This document shows, in pieces, positions 23,499-32,115 of a DNA stretch of 35,931 nt (positions are counted from its first letter, which is position 1; each line of letters starts with the position of its first letter). Both the position numbers and the translations under genes were made by a program. The notes beneath the pieces were generated by a model that was not told the origin of the DNA, made no database searches, and was given only the letters and a program-made list of their open reading frames with translations. This DNA is from Clostridia bacterium (GTDB lineage Bacteria; Bacillota; Peptococcia; Peptococcales; SKKY01). The DNA lies in contig RZYW01000010.1 in NCBI GenBank assembly GCA_009930175.1, forward strand, positions 1 to 35,931, given 5' to 3'.

Positions 23499-24089
23499 AT
23501 GGAAATAATACTCGCATCACAGTCTCCCAGAAGAAGAGAATTATTAAAAAAAATGGATATTTCTTTTTCTGTAAGGAATATTGATATTTCCGAGGAAATA
23601 TATAATGAGGAAAATCCTCAGGATTATGTTTTGCGGATGGCAGAAACCAAGGCCGCAGAAGGAGCCCGTACAGAAAAAAATGCATTAGTTATCGGTGCAG
23701 ATACTATAGTCTGTATAGATAATGAGATATTAGGAAAGCCAAAAGATAAAGAAGATGCTGCAAAAATTTTAAATAAAATACAAGGCAGAAAACACTTTGT
23801 TTTTACTGGTGTATCCCTTAATCTAGATAATGGAGAAAAGGTTGTTTCTTTTATTGAGAAAACAGAAGTAATTTTTGCAAAAATGTCTCAAGAGGAAATT
23901 CTTAATTATATTGAAACTGGAGAACCTATGGATAAAGCTGGTGCTTATGGTATTCAGGATAAAGGTGCTCTTTTTGTAAAAAGTATAAATGGCTGCTTCT
24001 ATAATGTCATGGGTTTACCTGTACGCAGAATATATGAGGAACTTAATATTCTGATAAAGGGTGAAGAAAATGGAGTTGAAAGTAAATAA
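23499..24089 (+). CDS. maf: Maf-family nucleotide pyrophosphatase
   Basis: A 196-residue Maf protein. The N-terminal signature 'ILASQSPRRRELLKKM' and the motifs 'AETKAAEGA', 'IGADTIVCIDNEILGKPKD' and 'GAYGIQDKGALFVKSINGCFYNVMGLP' are intact. Maf proteins hydrolyse dTTP, UTP or CTP and modified nucleotides, and overexpression inhibits septation in Bacillus. It is the first gene of the shape/division operon. An AAGGGG site precedes the ATG. Its 3' end overlaps the radC start by about 20 bases. Confidence 0.96.
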   Translation: MEIILASQSPRRRELLKKMDISFSVRNIDISEEIYNEENPQDYVLRMAETKAAEGARTEKNALVIGADTIVCIDNEILGKPKDKEDAAKILNKIQGRKHFVFTGVSLNLDNGEKVVSFIEKTEVIFAKMSQEEILNYIETGEPMDKAGAYGIQDKGALFVKSINGCFYNVMGLPVRRIYEELNILIKGEENGVESK

Positions 24090-24765
24090 GCATGTTACGA
24101 TGAAGGAATATCCTTCTGAAAGTAAGCCAATTGAAAGAATGTTTACCAGAGGTGTCAATTCATTAAATAATAATGAGATTATAGCAATTTTAATTAATTC
24201 TGGAACCAGAACTAAGACAGCTCTGCAACTTGCTACGGAAATACTATCAAATAAATCTTTAAATGAGCTAAAGGAAATTACTCCTGAAGAACTAAAACAA
24301 AAGGATGGAATTGGAGATGTAAAAGCAGCAAGAATTGTTGCAGCTATGGAGCTTGCCAAAAGATTAAAAAATGAAAAAATTGAGGAAAGTCCCTATATAT
24401 CTTGTCCCCAGGATGTAGTAGACTTAGTAATGGAAGATATGAAAACCTATGACAGAGAACACTTTAAAGCAATTCTATTAAACACAAAAAACAAGGTTTT
24501 AGGAATTGAAACTATTTCTATTGGGAATCTTAATAGTTCACTTGCTCATCCCAGAGAAATATATAAGAATGCTATAAAAAGAAGTGCAGCCTCAATAATA
24601 TTAATTCATAATCATCCAAGTGGCGATCCGGAACCAAGCAGAGAAGATATATATCTTACAAAAGAGTTAATAAAAGTTAGCGAAATATTAAAAATTAAAA
24701 TCTTTGATCATGTTATAATAGGGAATGGACGTTATTTTAGTATGAAGGAAAATAATATTTTTTAG
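24070..24765 (+). CDS. radC: RadC family JAMM-domain protein
   Basis: I choose ATG 24070 (231 residues) over the track GTG at 24061, because AAAGGGTGA then has normal spacing; ATG 24100 is also possible. The N-terminal helix-hairpin-helix has 'GIGDVKAARIVAAMELAKRL'. The C-terminal JAB1/MPN metalloprotease-like domain carries the metal motif 'LIHNHPSGDPEPSREDI'. RadC proteins were once linked to DNA repair, but the role is unproven. The gene is a standard neighbour of mreB in Clostridia. It overlaps maf and ends 15 bases before mreB. Confidence 0.95.
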   Translation: MELKVNKHVTMKEYPSESKPIERMFTRGVNSLNNNEIIAILINSGTRTKTALQLATEILSNKSLNELKEITPEELKQKDGIGDVKAARIVAAMELAKRLKNEKIEESPYISCPQDVVDLVMEDMKTYDREHFKAILLNTKNKVLGIETISIGNLNSSLAHPREIYKNAIKRSAASIILIHNHPSGDPEPSREDIYLTKELIKVSEILKIKIFDHVIIGNGRYFSMKENNIF

Positions 24766-24780
24766 AATGGAGAGAAATTA

Positions 24781-25809
24781 ATGTTTGGTTACAAAGATAT
24801 AGGTATAGATTTAGGAACAGCAAATTCATTGGTTTACCTTAAGGGAAAAGGTATTGTTTTAAGGGAGCCATCTGTTGTTGCTGTTAATCTTGATAATAAT
24901 AAAATACTTGCAGTAGGGGCAGAGGCTCAAAGAATGATTGGTAGAACCCCGGGCAATATTGTTGCGATTCGTCCAATGAGAGACGGAGTTATTGCAGATT
25001 TCGATACAACTTACAATATGATCAAGTATTTTCTTAAACAAGTTCCTGACATAAGTGGGTTTATGTCTAAAAAGAGAATTGTAATCTGCGTCCCTGCGGA
25101 TGTAACATCTGTAGAGGAAAGGGCTGTAAAAGATGCAGCCATTCAGGCAGGTGCATCAGAAGCCTATATTGTAGAAGAGCCAATGGCAGCAGCAATTGGA
25201 GCAAATCTTCCTGTTGAAGAACCTACAGGGAGTATGATTGTAGATATCGGTGGTGGTACTACGGATGTTGCTGTAATTTCTCTTGGGGGAATAGTAGCTA
25301 GTAAGTCGATAAGAACAGCAGGTGATGAGCTTAACGTTGCTATCAGTAATTACGTTAAAAAACAATATAATTTGATGATTGGTGAAGTAACAGCAGAAGA
25401 TATCAAGGTTTCTATAGCAAGTGCATATTTAATGAATGAAGGAAGAACTTACAGAGTTAAAGGTAGAGACATGGTTTCGGGTCTTCCAAAAAATATTGAA
25501 ATAACTGAGGAAGAGGTTTACTATGCTCTTCAAGAAACTGTAATGAAAATAATTGAAGCAATAAAATCCTGTTTAGAAAAAACTCCTCCAGAATTATCTT
25601 CAGATATTATGGACAGAGGTATAGTATTAGCAGGTGGTGGAGCTTTGTTAAGAGGTCTTGATCTGTTAATTTCAGAACATACAGGCATCCCGGTTTTTGT
25701 TGCAGAAGATCCATTATCTGCGGTTGTATTGGGAACTAGTAAAATTATAGAAAATATTGATAAGCTGAAAGGCGTTATTACTACTAAAAAAAGACATATC
25801 AGGAGATAA
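24781..25809 (+). CDS. mreB: Rod shape-determining actin homologue MreB
   Basis: A 342-residue bacterial actin that polymerises under the membrane and guides lateral wall synthesis. Nucleotide-binding motifs are intact: '[29 protein letters not shown]' (phosphate 1), '[11 protein letters not shown]', '[21 protein letters not shown]' (phosphate 2) and '[15 protein letters not shown]' (adenosine). GGAGAG precedes the ATG. It is followed by mreC after 3 bases. Confidence 0.98.
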   Translation: MFGYKDIGIDLGTANSLVYLKGKGIVLREPSVVAVNLDNNKILAVGAEAQRMIGRTPGNIVAIRPMRDGVIADFDTTYNMIKYFLKQVPDISGFMSKKRIVICVPADVTSVEERAVKDAAIQAGASEAYIVEEPMAAAIGANLPVEEPTGSMIVDIGGGTTDVAVISLGGIVASKSIRTAGDELNVAISNYVKKQYNLMIGEVTAEDIKVSIASAYLMNEGRTYRVKGRDMVSGLPKNIEITEEEVYYALQETVMKIIEAIKSCLEKTPPELSSDIMDRGIVLAGGGALLRGLDLLISEHTGIPVFVAEDPLSAVVLGTSKIIENIDKLKGVITTKKRHIRR

Positions 25810-25812
25810 GGA

Positions 25813-26691
25813 ATGGATAAAAAAAAGATATTGAAGCTAACGGCAGTAGTTCTTATCTTTTTTGTGGTTTTAAGTATCGTAGGTATGTTAACAGCAAGAG
25901 AGAAAAATTCTCTTAATTTTCTGGAAAGAGGTGTGCGGATAGTATCATATCCTTTCCAGATACTGTTTAATGCCGCCTCAGAAAAGACACAATTATTGTT
26001 TATGGATATAAGCGAATTGGCTGAATTAAGAGAAGAAAACATATCATTAAGAAAAGAAATGAGTATGTCCAGGTACGAGATTGACTTGTTAAAAAAAGAT
26101 CGTCAGGAAAATAAGCGATTAAGAGAACTTCTTGGTTACAAAGAGGGAAGTGACGAATATTTTGATCTTGCACTTGGAAAAGTAATTGGTCAAAGTAATA
26201 CAAACTGGAACAGAAGTATTTTTATTGATTTAGGTTCAGAAGATGGATTAAAAAAAGATATGGTTGTAATAAATCATCTGGGATTGGTTGGCAAGATAAT
26301 AAACGTAGCTCCAAAAAGTTCAGAGGTTTTATTAGTGCTTGATAGTGATTCTGGAGTAGGAGCAAGACTGGCACAAAACAGGAAGACTATCGGAGTAGTA
26401 CAAGGTCAGGGGGTAGATCAGCAAAATCTATCCTTTGTACACTTACCTAAGGAAATGGAAATTAATGCGGGAGATGAGGTTATTACTTCTGGTCTGGATG
26501 ATTTTTATCCTCCGGAACTGAATTTAGGGATAGTAACAGAGGTTGTGGAAACTCAAAGAGGGTTTACCAAGACTGCAATTATCGAAACCAGTGTAGATTT
26601 CGAAAGTCTCGAAGAAGTATTTATAATTAAGAATTTTCATAAAGAAAAATTTATCACTAATCTGGCAACAGAAGAGGAAGAGAAGGATTAA
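25813..26691 (+). CDS. mreC: Rod shape-determining protein MreC
   Basis: A 292-residue bitopic membrane protein with one N-terminal helix (about residues 7-26), a coiled coil (about 70-110, 'LAELREENISLRKEMSMSRYEIDLLKKDRQENKRLRELLG') and two beta-barrel domains with 'VIGQSNTNWNRSIFIDLGSEDGLKKDMVVIN' and 'GLVGKIINV'. It scaffolds PBP2 and RodA in the elongasome on the outer face of the membrane. It lies between mreB and mreD as usual. Confidence 0.97.
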   Translation: MDKKKILKLTAVVLIFFVVLSIVGMLTAREKNSLNFLERGVRIVSYPFQILFNAASEKTQLLFMDISELAELREENISLRKEMSMSRYEIDLLKKDRQENKRLRELLGYKEGSDEYFDLALGKVIGQSNTNWNRSIFIDLGSEDGLKKDMVVINHLGLVGKIINVAPKSSEVLLVLDSDSGVGARLAQNRKTIGVVQGQGVDQQNLSFVHLPKEMEINAGDEVITSGLDDFYPPELNLGIVTEVVETQRGFTKTAIIETSVDFESLEEVFIIKNFHKEKFITNLATEEEEKD

Positions 26692-26693
26692 AA

Positions 26694-27179
26694 TTGCTTG
26701 AATTTGTGGTTGTTATTTGTTCGTTTATAGGATTAATATTGCAAAGCTCCTATTTTGACTATTTCTCTCTATTGGGAGTAAAACCCGATATAGTTCTTGT
26801 ATGTATAGTTTTCTATGCAGTCTTTAACGGTCCTGTTAAAGGGGGAATAATTGGAGCTGCCATTGGCTTAATGGAGGATCTTTTTATAGGTCATTTCATT
26901 GGCCCCATGCTTATTCTAAGGCTTCTTTTAGGAGCTGGAGTAGGCTTTTTTAGCAGGAATTTTTATAAAGAAAGTATTATTATTCCTATGATAGTTCTAT
27001 TTATAGCTACATTTATGTCAAATACTTTTCTATGGATTTTCAATTCACTTATTAAAAATTATATTTCCTGGACGTATTTAGTTAAGGTTTCTATTCTCCA
27101 GGGGACTTACAATATGATTTTTATGCCGATTTTTTACCTTATAAAAAGAAGAGTTTTGTTGAAAGAAAACAGGGGTTAA
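26694..27179 (+). CDS. mreD: Rod shape-determining membrane protein MreD
   Basis: A 161-residue polytopic membrane protein with about five hydrophobic segments and the typical 'GVKPDIVLVCIVFYAVFNGPVKGGIIGAAIGLMEDLF' region. The TTG start at 26694 immediately follows mreC and matches the family N-terminus. It bridges MreC and the rest of the elongasome. mrdA starts one base after its stop. Confidence 0.95.
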   Translation: MLEFVVVICSFIGLILQSSYFDYFSLLGVKPDIVLVCIVFYAVFNGPVKGGIIGAAIGLMEDLFIGHFIGPMLILRLLLGAGVGFFSRNFYKESIIIPMIVLFIATFMSNTFLWIFNSLIKNYISWTYLVKVSILQGTYNMIFMPIFYLIKRRVLLKENRG

Positions 27180-27180
27180 A

Positions 27181-29175
27181 ATGAATTTAAAAACAAGGGA
27201 AGAATTAAAAGATAATTTATTTACTTTAAAAATATTATACTTTTTAGTATTTGCAGTGTTGTTATTAACACTTTTTAAAATGCAGATTCTCGATTCGGAA
27301 GTATATCAAACCAGAGCAGATTCCAATAGAATGAGACTGGTTGGAATTCAGGCTCCCAGAGGAGATATTTTAACCAGGGATGGAGAAGTCTTGGTAAGAG
27401 ACTATCCCTCATTTGAAGTTTCTCTTACATACATGGATGTTGTGGGCGCAGAACAGGCCCTAAATACTTTGGTAGAGATTTTGAATGACCCTGAGATAAC
27501 TATAGAGTGGTTAAAAGAAAGAATTGATGAAAATATATATCGCTCCTACGAACCTATTATAATAAAACGAGGGCTTTCTATTGAAGAAGTTTCCAAAATT
27601 GAGGCTCGTAAAAATGAACTTCCAGGAGTAAGAATAACCGAATCTCCTGTCAGGACTTATTTATATCCCGGAGTGGCAACTCATTTGCTTGGTTTTACAA
27701 GTGAAATTAGTTCTGAGCTGGGGCAAACAGGTTATGAAAATTATCGACTTGGGGATTTAATAGGAAAATTTGGTGTTGAAAAACAATATGAAACATATTT
27801 GAGAGGCCAGGATGGCTATCAAAAAGTGGAAGTAAATGCAAAAAACAGACCCATTGGATTTGTTGATACAAAGGAAGCTGTCGCAGGAAATAATCTAGTA
27901 CTGACTATAGATTTTAAACTCCAGAAATTATTGGATGATAGTTTAGATGAACTCTTAGAAACATTGCAAAAAAATCCAAGGACAGCATATGCCGAACAAG
28001 GTGCAATAGTCTTAATGGAAGTAAAAACCGGAAAGATATTAGCTATGTCCTCAAGACCTAATGATCCAATCAGATATCAAAATAAAGTTATTCAGGGAAG
28101 ATATATTCCAGGTTCAACTTATAAAATGATTACAGGACTGGCAGCTCTTGAATATGCAAAAATAAATCCTCTTGAAATAATTGTAAATAATGGGGCTTAT
28201 TGGGAACCACCATATATTAAATCAATCGCTCCTCTTGGGCAGTATAATTATTATAGTGCTATTGCACGTTCAGATAACGTCTATTTCCAGGAAATGGGAA
28301 GACGAGCTGGAATAGTAAATATTTCTAAAATGGGAGAAGAGTTTGGACTTCATCTTCCCACGGGAATTGATCTTCCTTATGAAAGCACAGGAGAGTCAGT
28401 TTTTCAAGGTTTGCCAAATGAGGAAAAAAGACAAGCATATTTTCAGTGGGCAGCAGGGGTAACAAATAACAGGTATGAGAAAAGACTTGCTAATCTTGAA
28501 CTTGAGTATGAAGAGAAAATTGCAGCTGCCGCAGATGAAGATGAGCTTAAAAAGATTACCAGGGAAAAAACACGAGATACAAATATTCTAAAAGCTCAGT
28601 GGCAAATTGACCTTAACTGGAATACTTCCTGGCACGCAGCGGATACATTTAACGTTGCTATTGGACAAGGAAGGCAGAACTACACTCCAATTCAATTAGT
28701 ATCATATATTGCTCAGCTTGCAAATGACGGAGTAAGAATGAAGCCCTATGTGGTTGAAAAGATTGTTTCCGAGGATGGAATGGTTATAGAAGAGTTCTTT
28801 CCGGAAATTGCAGGAAGTACTAATATATCAAAGGACTCAATGGAAAAAACAATTCGCGGAATGATTCAGGCATCGGAACCAAGGGGAACAGCGTACAGTA
28901 CATTCGCCAATTTTCCATCAAATATAAAAGTGGCAGCTAAGACTGGTACTGCACAAAGAGAAATAAATATTGAAAGTAATGGCCTAAATGGAGAAACTGA
29001 AGTGACTCAAATTTTCCAAAGTGACGGATTATTTACAGCATTTGCTCCAGCAGATGATCCAGAGATTGTTTTTTTTGGTATTATAGAAGCAGGAAACAGT
29101 GGTAGTGGTTCGGCGGGAAAAATAGCAAAGATATTATTTGAAGAATATTTTGGAATAGGTAAGGCTGGAGAGTGA
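27181..29175 (+). CDS. mrdA: Penicillin-binding protein 2 (elongasome transpeptidase)
   Basis: A 664-residue class B PBP with an N-terminal membrane helix (about 17-37), a pedestal domain ('RGDILTRDGEVLVRDYPSF'), and a transpeptidase domain with SxxK in 'PGSTYKM' (Ser about 312), SxN as 'RSDN' (about 363) and 'AKTGTA' (about 586). It cross-links peptidoglycan during elongation together with RodA, encoded at the end of this operon. Between SDN and KTG there is an unusual charged helical stretch of about 50-60 residues ('YEKRLANLELEYEEKIAAAADEDELKKI...') before 'AIGQGRQNYTPIQL'. All catalytic motifs remain intact. Confidence 0.97.
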   Translation: MNLKTREELKDNLFTLKILYFLVFAVLLLTLFKMQILDSEVYQTRADSNRMRLVGIQAPRGDILTRDGEVLVRDYPSFEVSLTYMDVVGAEQALNTLVEILNDPEITIEWLKERIDENIYRSYEPIIIKRGLSIEEVSKIEARKNELPGVRITESPVRTYLYPGVATHLLGFTSEISSELGQTGYENYRLGDLIGKFGVEKQYETYLRGQDGYQKVEVNAKNRPIGFVDTKEAVAGNNLVLTIDFKLQKLLDDSLDELLETLQKNPRTAYAEQGAIVLMEVKTGKILAMSSRPNDPIRYQNKVIQGRYIPGSTYKMITGLAALEYAKINPLEIIVNNGAYWEPPYIKSIAPLGQYNYYSAIARSDNVYFQEMGRRAGIVNISKMGEEFGLHLPTGIDLPYESTGESVFQGLPNEEKRQAYFQWAAGVTNNRYEKRLANLELEYEEKIAAAADEDELKKITREKTRDTNILKAQWQIDLNWNTSWHAADTFNVAIGQGRQNYTPIQLVSYIAQLANDGVRMKPYVVEKIVSEDGMVIEEFFPEIAGSTNISKDSMEKTIRGMIQASEPRGTAYSTFANFPSNIKVAAKTGTAQREINIESNGLNGETEVTQIFQSDGLFTAFAPADDPEIVFFGIIEAGNSGSGSAGKIAKILFEEYFGIGKAGE

Positions 29176-29179
29176 AAAA

Positions 29180-29800
29180 ATGAAAGCTGTTAAATTAAAA
29201 GGTACTTCTGAAGGATTGTATTTAATAACAGATATGAGTTATGATAAAGGGAAAGTAGAAGAAGATTTAATTGAAATAGTAAAAGAAGCCGAAAAATTTC
29301 TGGGAAGTTCCAGAGAGGTTTTCGTTTTATTGGAAAATTCTGCACAAGAGGATGATGACATGGGTTTTTTGGAGAATCTTCTGGGATCTTTAGGAATAAA
29401 AATCAATAAAAGTAAATCAGAGAGTTTTGGAGATTTTAAAGTAGCCCAGGAACAACAAAAAGATATTTATACCGAAGGTAATACTCTTTTGATTAGAAAA
29501 AACATAAGATCCGGACAAAAAATTGAGCATATTGGAACTATTGTGATAATTGGAGATGTAAACCCCGGTGCTGAAATAAAAGCAGGAGGGCATGTTATTA
29601 TTATTGGGAGCTTAAAAGGAAATGTCCATGCGGGTGCAAGTGGAGATGAACAAGCAGTAATATATGCAAATAAATTTGCTCCTAATATTATTAAAATTGC
29701 GGGACTAATAGCAAAAGCTCCTGAAAGTGAAAAAGGAATTGAGTCAGAGGCAGAAATTGCCAGGATATATAAGAAACACATAATTATTGAAAATATTTAA
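29180..29800 (+). CDS. minC: Septum site-determining protein MinC
   Basis: A 206-residue FtsZ-assembly inhibitor. The N-terminal domain (about 1-75) is divergent; the C-terminal right-handed beta-helix (about 100-200: 'IEHIGTIVIIGDVNPGAEIKAGGHVIIIGSLKGNVHAGASGDEQAVI') is diagnostic and binds MinD. ATG 29180 follows 'GGAGAG' at the end of mrdA. It is encoded with MinD and MinE, so the oscillating Min system of E. coli type, rather than the DivIVA/MinJ type alone, is expected. Confidence 0.97.
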   Translation: MKAVKLKGTSEGLYLITDMSYDKGKVEEDLIEIVKEAEKFLGSSREVFVLLENSAQEDDDMGFLENLLGSLGIKINKSKSESFGDFKVAQEQQKDIYTEGNTLLIRKNIRSGQKIEHIGTIVIIGDVNPGAEIKAGGHVIIIGSLKGNVHAGASGDEQAVIYANKFAPNIIKIAGLIAKAPESEKGIESEAEIARIYKKHIIIENI

Positions 29801-29814
29801 CAGGGGGTTAATCT

Positions 29815-30609
29815 ATGGGAGAGGTAATTGTAATAACATCCGGTAAAGGCGGCGTAGGTAAAACTACAACAACGGCAAATATTGGAACAGCATTAGCAAA
29901 ATTGAACCACAAAGTAGTCCTGGTGGACACAGATATAGGTTTAAGAAACCTAGATGTAGTACTTGGACTTGAGAACCGCATAGTATATGACATTGTTGAT
30001 GTAGTAAAAGGAAATTGCAGATTAAACCAAGCCTTAATTAAAGACAAGCGTTTAGAAGGACTTTGTTTACTTCCAGCAGCTCAGACCAAAGATAAAAATG
30101 CTATAAGCATAGAAGAAATTAAAAAGTTAACAAACGAGTTAAGCGAAATTTTTGATTATGTTATAGTTGACTGCCCTGCAGGGATAGAACAAGGTTTTAA
30201 AAATGCAATTGCCGGTGCTGACAGAGCTATAGTTGTAGCAACCCCGGAAGTATCTTCAGTAAGAGATGCGGACAGAATTATAGGATTACTTGAAGCAAAT
30301 GAAATTAAAGAAACCAGACTTATTATTAACCGTCTTAGACCTCAAATGGTAAAGCAAGGGGATATGATGGATATTGATGATATTCTTGATATTCTCTCAA
30401 TAAAGCTAATTGGTGTTATTCCAGAGGATGAATTTATTATTGTTTCTACCAACAGAGGAGAACCAGCTGTAAACAATCCTGAGTCAATGGCAGGTAAGGC
30501 CTACTTAAATACTGCAAGAAGAATTACTGGTGAGGAAGATGTTCCTTTTCTGGACCTTGAAGTAGTAGAGAGTTTCATGGATAAAATTTTAAAAATATTT
30601 AAAAAATAA
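29815..30609 (+). CDS. minD: Septum site-determining ATPase MinD
   Basis: A 264-residue ParA/MinD ATPase with the deviant Walker A 'GKGGVGKTTTTANIG' (residues 10-24), switch 'VDTDIGLRNLDVVLGLENR' and 'IVDCPAGIE'. The C-terminal amphipathic helix 'FMDKILKIFKK' is the membrane-targeting sequence. It recruits MinC to the membrane and is released by MinE, encoded next. CAGGGGG precedes the ATG. Confidence 0.98.
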   Translation: MGEVIVITSGKGGVGKTTTTANIGTALAKLNHKVVLVDTDIGLRNLDVVLGLENRIVYDIVDVVKGNCRLNQALIKDKRLEGLCLLPAAQTKDKNAISIEEIKKLTNELSEIFDYVIVDCPAGIEQGFKNAIAGADRAIVVATPEVSSVRDADRIIGLLEANEIKETRLIINRLRPQMVKQGDMMDIDDILDILSIKLIGVIPEDEFIIVSTNRGEPAVNNPESMAGKAYLNTARRITGEEDVPFLDLEVVESFMDKILKIFKK

Positions 30610-30621
30610 AGGGAGGATTAT

Positions 30622-30894
30622 ATGGGTTTCTTCGATTTCTTTAGCAAAAACAAAAAAAATACGGGAAGTAAGAACATAGCCAAAGACCGTTTAAAACTTG
30701 TCTTGGTTCATGACAGAGCTAGTATGTCTCCCGAGGTAATGGAAGCACTAAGAAAAGAGCTTATTCAGGTTATTAGCAAATATGTTGATGTTGACAGCAA
30801 TAACATTGAAGTAGAATTAAATGATAATAATAACCAGGCAACATTGGTAGCGAATATTCCAATAAACCAAATTAAGAGAAGCAGAAATGTTTGA
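30622..30894 (+). CDS. minE: Cell division topological specificity factor MinE
   Basis: A 90-residue protein of typical length. The N-terminal membrane-binding 'MGFFDFFSK' and anti-MinCD helix ('KDRLKLVLVHDRASMSPEVMEALRKELIQVISKYVDVD') are clear, followed by the dimerisation beta sheet ('IEVELND...ATLVANIPI'). It drives MinD oscillation. GGGAGG precedes the ATG. Its last 8 bases overlap rodA. Confidence 0.97.
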   Translation: MGFFDFFSKNKKNTGSKNIAKDRLKLVLVHDRASMSPEVMEALRKELIQVISKYVDVDSNNIEVELNDNNNQATLVANIPINQIKRSRNV

Positions 30895-32014
30895 ATTTTA
30901 TAGAAAAAGACTAAAAGAGCTTGATTTCATTATGATCATAGCTCTTGCTCTTCTTTTAACAATAAGTGTAATTATTATTGACAGTGCAACCTTGCATTTA
31001 TCAACTGATTTGTCTAAAAAACAAATAATCAATATTTTTGTAGGGGTTTTTGCCTGCTTCTTTTTGCTTAGGTATGATTATGGTTCTTATAAAAAATACA
31101 CATTGCATCTTTATCTAATAATGATAACTGGACTAATTTTAGTACCTATTTTTGCTCCTGAAATTAAAGGTGCAAAATCATGGATTTCAATTCCTCTTTT
31201 TGGGAGTCTTCAGTTTTCAGAGTTGTGTAAAATAATATATATAATTACTTATGCAAAATTTCTAGATGACAGAAGGCATGAGCTAAATACTTTGAAAGAG
31301 CTGCTTCCTCATTTTTTATTTGTTGCTCCGGTTATATTTCTTATATTGCTCCAGCCTGATCTTGGAACGGCTATGGTTTTTATTGCAATTATGTTTGGAA
31401 TGCTAATTGCAGCAGGAGCAAACAAAAAGATAATGTTTTCTTTGTTTGGGGGAGGTACAGGTGCTTTAATTGCCTGGCTTCTTGCTCATATGCATTTTAA
31501 TGTTTGGTTCCCAATTAAGGGCTACCAGTTAAACAGAATATTAGTTGTTCTTGACAGTAATTTTGATGTAAGAGGAGCAGGATGGAATCAGCTTCAGTCA
31601 AAAATTGCCATTGGAAATGGTGGACTTTTAGGCAAAGGATTTAAAGAAGGAACACAAAGCATGGGCGAGTTCTTGCCAGAACAGTGGACAGATTTTATAT
31701 TCGCTGTTTTATCAGAAGAAGCAGGTTTTATTGGAGCGGGATTAACGCTTATTTTATTATTTGTTATTATTTTTAGAGGAATTAAAATTGCCTCAATTTC
31801 CCATGATTATTATGGAAGCTTAATAGCAGCAGGAATTATTACTATGTATTTATTCCATATTCTCGAAAATGCGGGAATGAATATGGGCCTTATGCCAATT
31901 ACAGGTATTCCCTTACCTTTTGTAAGTTACGGGGGAAGTGCGATGCTAGCAAATATGATTGGAATTTCCTTTCTTCAGAATGTGTTTATAAATAAAGAAA
32001 AAGTTGTTTTTTAA
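30887..32014 (+). CDS. rodA: Rod shape-determining SEDS glycosyltransferase RodA
   Basis: A 375-residue polytopic SEDS-family peptidoglycan polymerase, partner of PBP2. Family motifs include 'KGAKSWISIPLFGSLQFSELCKI', 'LLQPDLGTAMVF' and 'GAGWNQLQSKIAIGNGGLLGKGFKEGTQSMGEFLPEQWTDFIFAVLSEE', with 'GIPLPFVSYGGSAML' at the C-terminus. I call RodA rather than FtsW from the operon (mreBCD-mrdA-min) and these motifs. The ATG overlaps minE, suggesting coupling. A strong terminator starts at its stop codon. Confidence 0.95.
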   Translation: MFEFYRKRLKELDFIMIIALALLLTISVIIIDSATLHLSTDLSKKQIINIFVGVFACFFLLRYDYGSYKKYTLHLYLIMITGLILVPIFAPEIKGAKSWISIPLFGSLQFSELCKIIYIITYAKFLDDRRHELNTLKELLPHFLFVAPVIFLILLQPDLGTAMVFIAIMFGMLIAAGANKKIMFSLFGGGTGALIAWLLAHMHFNVWFPIKGYQLNRILVVLDSNFDVRGAGWNQLQSKIAIGNGGLLGKGFKEGTQSMGEFLPEQWTDFIFAVLSEEAGFIGAGLTLILLFVIIFRGIKIASISHDYYGSLIAAGIITMYLFHILENAGMNMGLMPITGIPLPFVSYGGSAMLANMIGISFLQNVFINKEKVVF

Positions 32015-32038
32015 ACGCCGGGTCCCCGGCGTTTTTTA
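32013..32038 (+). terminator. Terminator of the shape/division operon
   Basis: AAACGCCGGG and CCCGGCGTTT form a G/C-rich stem with a tight loop, followed by TTT. It overlaps the rodA stop codon (32012-32014). Confidence 0.94.
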
Positions 32039-32053
32039 ATATAAATTTAAATA

Positions 32054-32082
32054 TTTATTTCTTTGTTAAATTAATGTAAAAT
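32054..32082 (+). promoter_or_regulatory. Weak candidate promoter for the Na/Pi cotransporter gene
   Basis: TGTAAAAT gives a TAAAAT -10 (32077-32082) with TTTATT 17 bases upstream as a poor -35. It is the best candidate in the roughly 80-base gap after the rodA terminator. Confidence 0.35.
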
Positions 32083-32115
32083 GGGTAGGGTCGATAAATT
32101 CGAAAGGGGATTCTG

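Noticed and set aside
32064-32082. TTGTTAAATTAATGTAA as a Rex operator
   Set aside because: Only the left half resembles TTGTTAA; the right half does not give TTAACAA or TTCACAA.
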